Source: Enoplosus armatus
Lineage: Eukaryota; Chordata; Actinopteri; Centrarchiformes; Enoplosidae
DNA: 64,000 nucleotides
Assembly (NCBI RefSeq): GCF_043641665.1
Contig: NC_092200.1
Location: 962,001-1,026,000 of the forward strand
Reading direction: 5' to 3'
How positions within the stretch are numbered: position 1 is the first letter of the stretch; the number at the start of each line of letters is the position of its first letter. This document shows, piece by piece, positions 25,504-64,000 of this stretch. Made by a program: the position numbers and the translations under genes. A model generated the notes under the pieces. The model had not been told where the DNA came from. It worked only from the letters and a program-made list of their open reading frames with translations, and made no database searches.

Positions 25504-25961
25504 TGAAGGGAGTCTCTGTAAACACTGGTTTATGACTTCTGCTGTCTGTCTTCTTCTCTCATCAGATGGAAGCTGTGACCTCCGTCAGAGTGATCAGGGA
25601 GGTGGTTGTGTTGAGGGGATCAGCTGTGTCCTGATGATCCACAGAGGTTGAAGCAGCAGCATCCTGCTCTGAGATCAGCTCCACTGTCAGACACACTGAG
25701 ACTCCCTCACTCCTTCTGCTCCACACTCAACCACCTCCTCCACCTGGATCCTGGACTTTATTTTGTCATTTGTTTTATTCTTTCAGATATTCTGAACCCA
25801 AAGTGCTTCTACAGATTATGACAACATAAATGTAGATTAACACTAAATGGATATTTCCGTTTTGCTTTCTGTTGCAGCTCCACCTTCTGGAATGACGGAG
25901 TATTGTAGTTAATTTCCACATTATGTCAAACTATAAAGGAAGGAATCTCTGTATGTATGTA

Positions 25962-27180
25962 CAGTGCACCCGGAAAGTATTTATACCGTTTCACTTTTTC
26001 CACATTTTGTTATGTTACATCCTTATTCCAAAATGGATTAAAAAAAATCCCTCAAAATTCTACACACAATACCCCATAATGACAAAGTGAAAAATGTTTT
26101 TTAGACAATTTTGCAAATTCATTAAAAATAAAACACTCAAATATCGCATGTACATAAGTATTCACACCCTTTACTATGAAACTCAAAATTGAGCTCAGGT
26201 GCATCCTGTTTCCACTGATCATCCTTGAAATGTTTCTACAACTTGATTGGAGTCCACCTGTGGTGAATTCAGTTGATTGGACATGATTTGGAAAGGCACA
26301 CACCTGTCTATATAAGGTCCCACAGTTGACAGTGCATGTCAGAGCACAAACCAAGCATGAAGTCAAAGGAATTGTCTGTAGACCTCCGAGACAGGATTGT
26401 CTCGAGGCACAGATCTGGGGAAGGGTCCAGAAAAACTTCTGCAGCATTGAAGGTCCCAAAGAGCACAGCGGTCTCCATCATTCGTAAATGGAAGAAGTTT
26501 GGAACCACCAGGACTCTTCCTAGAGCTGGCCGCCCGGCCAAAATGAGCAATCGGGGGAGAAGGGCCTTGGTCAGGGAGGTGACCAAGAACCCGATGGTCA
26601 CTCTGTCAGAGCTCCAGAGTTCCTCTGTGGAGAGAGGAGAACCTTCCAGAAGGACAACCATCTCTGCAGCAATCCACCAATCAGGCCTTTATGGTAGAGT
26701 GGCCAGACGGAAGCCCCTCCTCAGTACAAAGCACATGACAGCCCGCTTGGAGTTTGCCAAAAGGCACCTGAAGGACTCTCAGACCATGAGAAACAAAATT
26801 CTCTGGTCTGATGAAACCAAGATTGAACTCTTTGGCCTGAATGCCAGGCGTCATGTCTGGAGGAAACCAGGCACCGCTCATCACCTGGCCAATACCATCC
26901 CTACAGTGAAGCATGGTGGTGGCAGCATCAGGCTGTGGGGATGTTTTTCAGCGGCAGGAACTGGGAGACTAGTCAGGATAGAGGGAAAGATGAATGCAGC
27001 AAAGTACAGAGAGATCCTTGACGAAAACCTGCTCCAGAGCGCTCTGGACCTCAGACTGGGGTGAAGGTTCACGTTCCAACAGGACAACCACCCTAAGCAC
27101 ACAGCCAAGATGACAAAGGAGTGGCTTCGGGACAAGTCTCTGAATGTCCTTGAGTGGCCCAGCCAGAGCCGGACTTGAAC
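25962..27180 (+). mobile_element. Tc1/mariner DNA transposon, 3'-truncated
   Basis: The left terminus is CAGTGCACCCGGAAAGTATT, directly after a TA target, followed by CACTTTTTCCACATTTTGTT, a familiar fish Tc1 end. The element breaks off about 117 bp after the premature stop, with no right terminal repeat, so it cannot move on its own. Confidence 0.88.
26336..27180 (+). pseudogene. Tc1-like transposase, nonsense-mutated and truncated
   Basis: The frame from 26336 carries the helix-turn-helix region KELSVDLRDRIVSRHRSGEG, the GRPAK linker, then LWSDETKIELFGLN with the first catalytic Asp and VKHGGGSIRLWGCFS. A TGA at 27061 sits where the family normally has Arg; CGA to TGA is a CpG-type transition. 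Beyond it the same frame continues [15 protein letters not shown] with the second catalytic Asp, then WPSQSRT, and ends. The region of the third acidic residue is missing. Confidence 0.88.
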
Positions 27181-27189
27181 CAAAGAGTT

Positions 27190-27620
27190 CAATGTATTGC
27201 TGAGGACCCAAAGGATGGTGTCAAATTGGGTGCTATTTGCTCAGATGGTGGCGCTATAACAATAAACAAAATTAATTTCTTCCTGGATTCTACCCCTTTT
27301 GTGTCTAGATTTCCGCCATTTAACATTTTGTCAAAATTAGTTTTTGAGCAATTGTCACCAATTCTTGTACAGAACTTCTCTGGACTGAGCTGGAAAAAGT
27401 TACTTTTTTGGATGTTTGATATTTCATACAGTTTTGCTACAGCTGACCCCCAAAGTTTGTTTCAATGCTGTGGGCAGGGCTTATATTACAAAAAATGTCA
27501 TATGTCCTAAACGCTTTCTTCTATTGCAACCACATTTGGTGGATATCTGTAGATATGATGTCTGAGTGACCATGACAAATTTGGTGCTATTTGGTTTTAC
27601 CACCAATACCAGACTTTTCT
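27190..27620. repeat. Unclassified noncoding repeat next to Tc1
   Basis: The sequence carries recurring phrases such as TTGGGTGCTATTTG, TTTGGTGCTATTTGG and CACATTTGGTGGATATC, like a noncoding interspersed repeat I recall in fish genomes. It abuts the broken end of the Tc1 copy and may mark the insertion or deletion that truncated it. Confidence 0.35.
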
Positions 27621-30600
27621 CAATGAATTTAAATGAATGGCAAAAAAAAAAGCCAAAGTGTTAAGTTTTGCAACAGTCTGACTTAATAAAACTTGAAGTC
27701 TCACTTTTAATCCCCATCAAAAATCCATTTCTGAACATTAAAACCACTTCAACTTCCATTTTGAGCTCAGTCCAAGATGAAAGTAAATTATGGACCCACA
27801 GCTGACACTAAACTGGGTTTAGAGAAAAGTTAAGAGTTTGTTTAACATTGATCTTTAGACACCAGAACACTCATTAGTCTCATGGAAATTTGGGATGCCT
27901 TAAAATGACATTTCTCTCCCGTTCATTCGTCTAAAATATCTTTTATTCTTTGTTTTCTCTGGTCTTGACAGCATCATGTTGACCATGGTTTGTCTTTTGT
28001 ATTGAAATGCTAAGTTTTGTTCTTTTGTATTTAAGTCAATACACATTTTGGGGGTTGAAAAATGTAACATAATGGATGTTTTTCTGTAAAATCAGTGACA
28101 TAAAATGTTCTCAGTAAAAACAGGTGGCAGCATGTCGAGACAACAAACCAATTAAACTTCGATGAACTTATCATCATACTCAGCTTTATCCAAAGTCAAA
28201 CAATAAAACAAACTACAACTGTAATGTTTTTGCAACAGAATGGTGGCCTTGTTAGCAGGTTAGCTGTACCCTGTAAACAACAAAGATTTCTCAAACTGGC
28301 TTCACGACTAATTCCACATTTAACAACAATTAAAGCTATTTTTTACAGCCATTTACAGACAGTCAACGTGATTCCTCAGTGTCATTTAGTATGAAAGCTG
28401 AGTGCCGTCGTGGTTGATAATTAATATTTTTAGGCTCATTATTTCAACTTCGGCACTGATTCGACTTATTTTCTCAAGAAAACAAAGTCTGTTCTTGTGG
28501 TGCTTTTTTATAATCGTTATGTTGAGATAAGGACTTATTATTTCATGTTGTAAAGATATCAAACTGCTGCCTCAGAATCATGACTTTTATGTCATCACTC
28601 GCAAAGATCAGAGCTGTAGGACTCAAGTCTGGTCTCTATTATCTCGGTCTCTGCAACCGTTCTTCTGTCTCTGGCCTCTACCAGGTCCAGTCGGCTTCAT
28701 TTCTTCTAATATCACGTCAGCGTCTCTGCCATGTAACAACCAAGCGTCCCCATTTTAGAAAATGCTTTTTAAAGAAGTGCATCAACTAATGTTACAACAT
28801 ACAGAACACCTTCATCATCCTTAAATATGGGCATCATTTGTTCTCTTGAGATGAACCTGAAGAATAATCATCAACCAGTCTCTCAGCTTCTCTACATTTC
28901 CACTAACAGCAGTGACAAACAGTAACAAGCAGTGACAGTAAATCAGAGTTTGGCTCATTCTTGTCAAGTAAAGAGGAGAATAAAAACTTTTTACACTTCA
29001 GTGAAAAATCAAAGTTGGTACACATGTAAAGAACTGATTTCACAAACGTTCACTTGTTTTGATGAGACTTGTTTTAAACTGGTGACATTATTCATTCACC
29101 ATGTGAACACAAATGTTGGTTTCACACCATTGTTCCTCCTGTCTGACAGAAACACTGTTGGCCTGTGGTCAGTCGATGGAAACTCGCCTCCCTCTTCTAT
29201 GGACACAACAAACATAAATAAAACACACTATTCTCCTCTGCAGCATCTTTGTGAACGCAACTGTTCTTTTGGAATCGTTGTACCTTCAATTCAGCACTTT
29301 TCATCGACCAAAGTTTTAAAACAGGAGCTTCTGACTATTTAGAAGATCGAGTGTGGACGACTCTCCAGCAGAGGAAGTCAATGGGAATACATGAGGACTG
29401 TTCAACTACAAATATGGCAAAAAAGTGATATGTTGTAATTACACAAAAGATTTTTTAATTTGGTGTCTTATTAACTAGAAAAAATATGTCCCCCTATTTA
29501 GCATTTACAAAAACCACATGAACATGTAATAAATGGTTTATAACACTATAATGTAGCTGTAAGCTGATGGAAACGTTTGTTAAACTAAAACTCGTCCTGT
29601 GGACGCTCATACATGGAGGCTGCTGTACAAACAGATCATGAATGACAAAATAGTAAAACACAGCTGTAATAAAACAAAATATGTCTTCATAGGAGAAGTT
29701 AGAATTGACAAATACTGAACATTAATAAACTCTTAAAAATGTCCTTATATCTACATTTTGCTGTGTTATAAACCATTTCTTAAATGTTTATATATTGCCT
29801 ATAAATGCTACGTAAGCGGACAATGTGAAGTAGTGACGTGTTACCACATGAATGTCATAATAACATGAAAATCGTTAACTGGTGGCAGCGATGTGCAGCT
29901 GCAGCACAGAGATTCAAATTGTCTAATAATGTGAAGTGTCCAGCCTCTGGTGCACTTGGATTAGAGCTGCCGAACCTTCACACCACCAGCTGGGGGCGCC
30001 GCTGTGCTTGCTGATACCTGATGTGGACTGAGGTGCTCCTGAATTCTGTCCCTTTACAGCCTTTATTATCGAGGCTACACGATCACATGTCGATAACCAG
30101 ATATAGAAGTATAAGTATTCAAGTACAAAATGCTAAAAACAAGAAAACATCGACAATTTTTCTTCTTTGGTGAATAAAATGAGCTTCTGCACATTTTTAA
30201 ATCTCAAATTTACAAATGTTAGTTTATGAATTTTCAATGTTTAAGTCCTGATTTTATTTCCATAGTGCTCCTATTTTTATTATTGATGGACAAATTCCTG
30301 CAAATGCTGATGAGGGAAGGATGCAAAGGAAAGAAGTGGAAGACACTTCGCCTCCAGAGGGACCAAGATGGATCAATTAAAATCAGCGTTCTGGTGAAAC
30401 TACAGAGTTTATGCGGGTTTTGTTGAGAAAAGTCTGTCTCAGCGGCTTCTGGCTGTTTTTCATGGTGTTCTCACCTGTTTGTGACGTCACGCAAGTTAAT
30501 GAAGCCATTTAAAAGTTCAAGGAAACGTGTCTCCTCCTCCTCAGTAACTGCTGTCTGCGAGCAGGTTGTGTTCCAGTGTAGCAGAAGGTGCTGCTGCTCA

Positions 30601-30734
30601 GTCAGCACTTCCTGGCAAACCTTACAATCAAAACAGCTAAATTAAATACTGTCAGCAGCTTAAATCAAAGTAGGCGACAATTTGTTCCCACAGAACCTCA
30701 CAGCTTCAGTTCAGTGTCTGATTGTTGCTTCCCC

Positions 30735-62703
<31,969 letters not shown>

Positions 62704-63300
62704 GTCTGCGGCCGGTTTCTAATGAAAGTCCTCAAAGTTTTCCTTCCTCTGGTGGTGGGGGGGGGGGCTGTCCATGAGCCGGGGGGGGGGCTGTCCATGA
62801 GCCGCACAGACTGTTACAGAGACGGTGCGTCTGCGTGAGAGGGCTGGAGCTGAGTGACGGAGCCTGGTGGATTCAAAGAGACTCTGCAGAGAAGAGCACA
62901 CCCCCGCTCCTCCACACCTCCTCCTGTCCTCCTCCACACCTCCTCCACGCGTCCTCCTGTCCTCCTCCACACCTCCTCCTCTCCTCCTCCACACCCCCTC
63001 TCCTCCACACCCCCTCTCCTCCACACCTCCTCCTCTCCTCCACACCTCCTCTCCTCCACACCCCCGCTCCTCCACACCTCCTCCTCTCCTCCACTCCTCC
63101 TCTCCTCCACACCTCCTCCTCTCCTCCTCCACACCCCCGCTCCTCCACACCTCCTCCTCTCCTCCACACCCCCTCTCCTCCACACCTCCTCCTCTCCTCC
63201 ACACCCCCTCTCCTCCACACCTCCTCTCCTCCACACCTCCTCCTCTCCTCCTCTCCTCCTCCACACCTCCTCCTCTCCTCCACACCTCCTCTCAGAGATG
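62704..63300 (-). promoter_or_regulatory. egfr: Putative EGFR promoter / 5' UTR region
   Basis: The first 200 bp upstream of ATG hold two G-runs (about 62,757-62,767 and 62,781-62,790) in a duplicated GGGGGGGCTGTCCATGAGCC unit. These are followed by the TCC-rich tandem tract. No TATA box was seen. Mammalian EGFR promoters are TATA-less and GC-rich, so this fits. The transcription start cannot be placed. Confidence 0.5.
62897..63296. repeat. 400-bp polypyrimidine tandem repeat (CTCCTCCACACC units)
   Basis: The plus strand is almost purely C/T with periodic ACACC. Units such as CTCCTCTCCTCCACACCTCC and CACACCCCCTCTC are shuffled. All long open frames across it on either strand are low-complexity products of the repeat. 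Confidence 0.95.
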
Positions 63301-64000
63301 AATATGGTAGCTCTGTGTTTATTTCTTATTACTTTTCAGATGAATGTTTGAAACAGAAAAAAAGAAACAAAACATATGATGACGGTACAAAAACACATTA
63401 AACTAATCTGCAGCTAATGAGTATTCTCATTATTGATTAGTCCATGTTATGAATGTTATGAATGTTATGAATTGTTTGTTTAGATGTCGCGTTTTAAACT
63501 GAAAGATATTCAGTTCACTGGGATATAAACCAGCAGAGAAACAACAGGATGTTTGACCTTTTCATAAACGTGCTGTATAAAATCAGCTGCATACTGAGTA
63601 CTTTAGTATTTGTACTTTTACTGAAGTAAAGGAACTGAGTCCTCCTCCCTCCACTGCAGAAGCTGCTCCTCTCGGGTTGCGTGTCTCCACACGTCTCAGG
63701 TTTCTTAATTTACAGTAAAACGAGGCCTGAAGACATAAAACTAGAGTGTTATATAATGAATAATCAAACGTTAAAACAAACAAACAGCAACCAAAACAAA
63801 AGCAGAGTCATGTGTGCAGATGGAACAATAATACAGCCGCTGTCAAACACAAACAGAGGACACAATGATGAGACAAAGACGCAGCATGTGATCATCCTGA
63901 ACAGACATTCAGTAACCTTCAGCAAACATCAGACAACCTGTCCATCCGTCTGTCCTGTCTATACCATCAGGACACTGATCTCACGTCCAGGAGGACGTTC
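63297..64000. other. Right flank upstream of EGFR
   Basis: AT-rich noncoding sequence with no gene recognised. It contains a GGTGGAAGAAGTACT-family fragment at 63,594-63,660 (GAGTACTTTAGTATTTGTAC, CTGAAGTAAAGGAACTGAG). Confidence 0.5.

Larger units (their letters stand above)
25504..30734. other. Convergent intergenic region between the NLR and EGFR
   Basis: Positions 25,504-25,960 look like NLR 3' UTR and flank. The Tc1-like element (25,962-27,180) and an unclassified noncoding repeat (27,190-27,620) follow. Positions 27,620-30,734 are AT-rich; a 136-codon frame at 28,932-29,342 has no recognisable motif. The EGFR 3' UTR should occupy the right part, but I could not place its polyadenylation site. 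Confidence 0.5.

Noticed and set aside
28932..29342. 136-codon plus-strand frame in the NLR-EGFR gap
   Set aside because: No recognisable motif, no splice context and AT-rich composition; likely chance.
62719..63401. Several 130-190-codon frames on both strands upstream of EGFR
   Set aside because: All are low-complexity readings of the polypyrimidine tandem repeat in multiple frames.

Overview
The window is ray-finned fish nuclear DNA, most likely from a percomorph-type teleost. The reasons are split vertebrate genes with GT-AG introns, a fish-type FISNA-NACHT-LRR immune receptor, many long (CA)n microsatellites, and transposon families typical of teleosts (Tc1/mariner, L2/Rex1-like LINEs, DIRS-type tyrosine-recombinase retroelements, short inverted-repeat DNA elements). 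It is not bacterial, and I saw no operons or CRISPR arrays.

Three host genes are present. (1) Positions 3953-6878, minus strand: the first six coding exons of SUGCT, the mitochondrial succinyl-CoA:glutarate CoA-transferase. The rest of the gene lies beyond the left edge. (2) Positions about 8130-25503, plus strand: a NOD-like receptor with two copies of a short N-terminal peptide module, a RING finger, FISNA plus NACHT, and seven LRR exons of one repeating 174-nt design. Its introns have been invaded by a tRNA-like SINE, L2-like LINE pieces, two DIRS-type elements and a 5'-truncated LINE; a decayed Tc1 copy lies just downstream. (3) Positions 30735-62703, minus strand: a complete EGFR (ERBB1) gene. 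I resolved 27 coding exons whose lengths sum to 3546 nt (1181 codons plus stop) with all phases consistent, from signal peptide to C-terminal tyrosine tail. Intron 1 is about 16 kb and full of CA repeats and transposon remnants. The putative promoter carries about 400 bp of TCC-rich polypyrimidine tandem repeat.

SUGCT and the NLR are divergently transcribed from about 2 kb of shared upstream DNA. That DNA contains an IRF/ISRE-like element next to the NLR leader. The NLR and EGFR converge on about 5 kb of intergenic DNA holding the Tc1 remnant and an unclassified repeat. The three genes act in unrelated processes: mitochondrial glutarate metabolism, cytosolic innate immunity and growth-factor signalling.

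I found no convincing undescribed multi-gene system. The most interesting items are the modular NLR with its mobile-element load, a DIRS-type element with recognisable inverted ends inside the LRR array, a SUGCT exon wedged between two microsatellites, a 30-bp-stem hairpin in EGFR intron 1, and the TCC-repeat region at the EGFR promoter. All exon boundaries were read by eye from splice motifs, phase and remembered family features; no alignment or transcript evidence was available.
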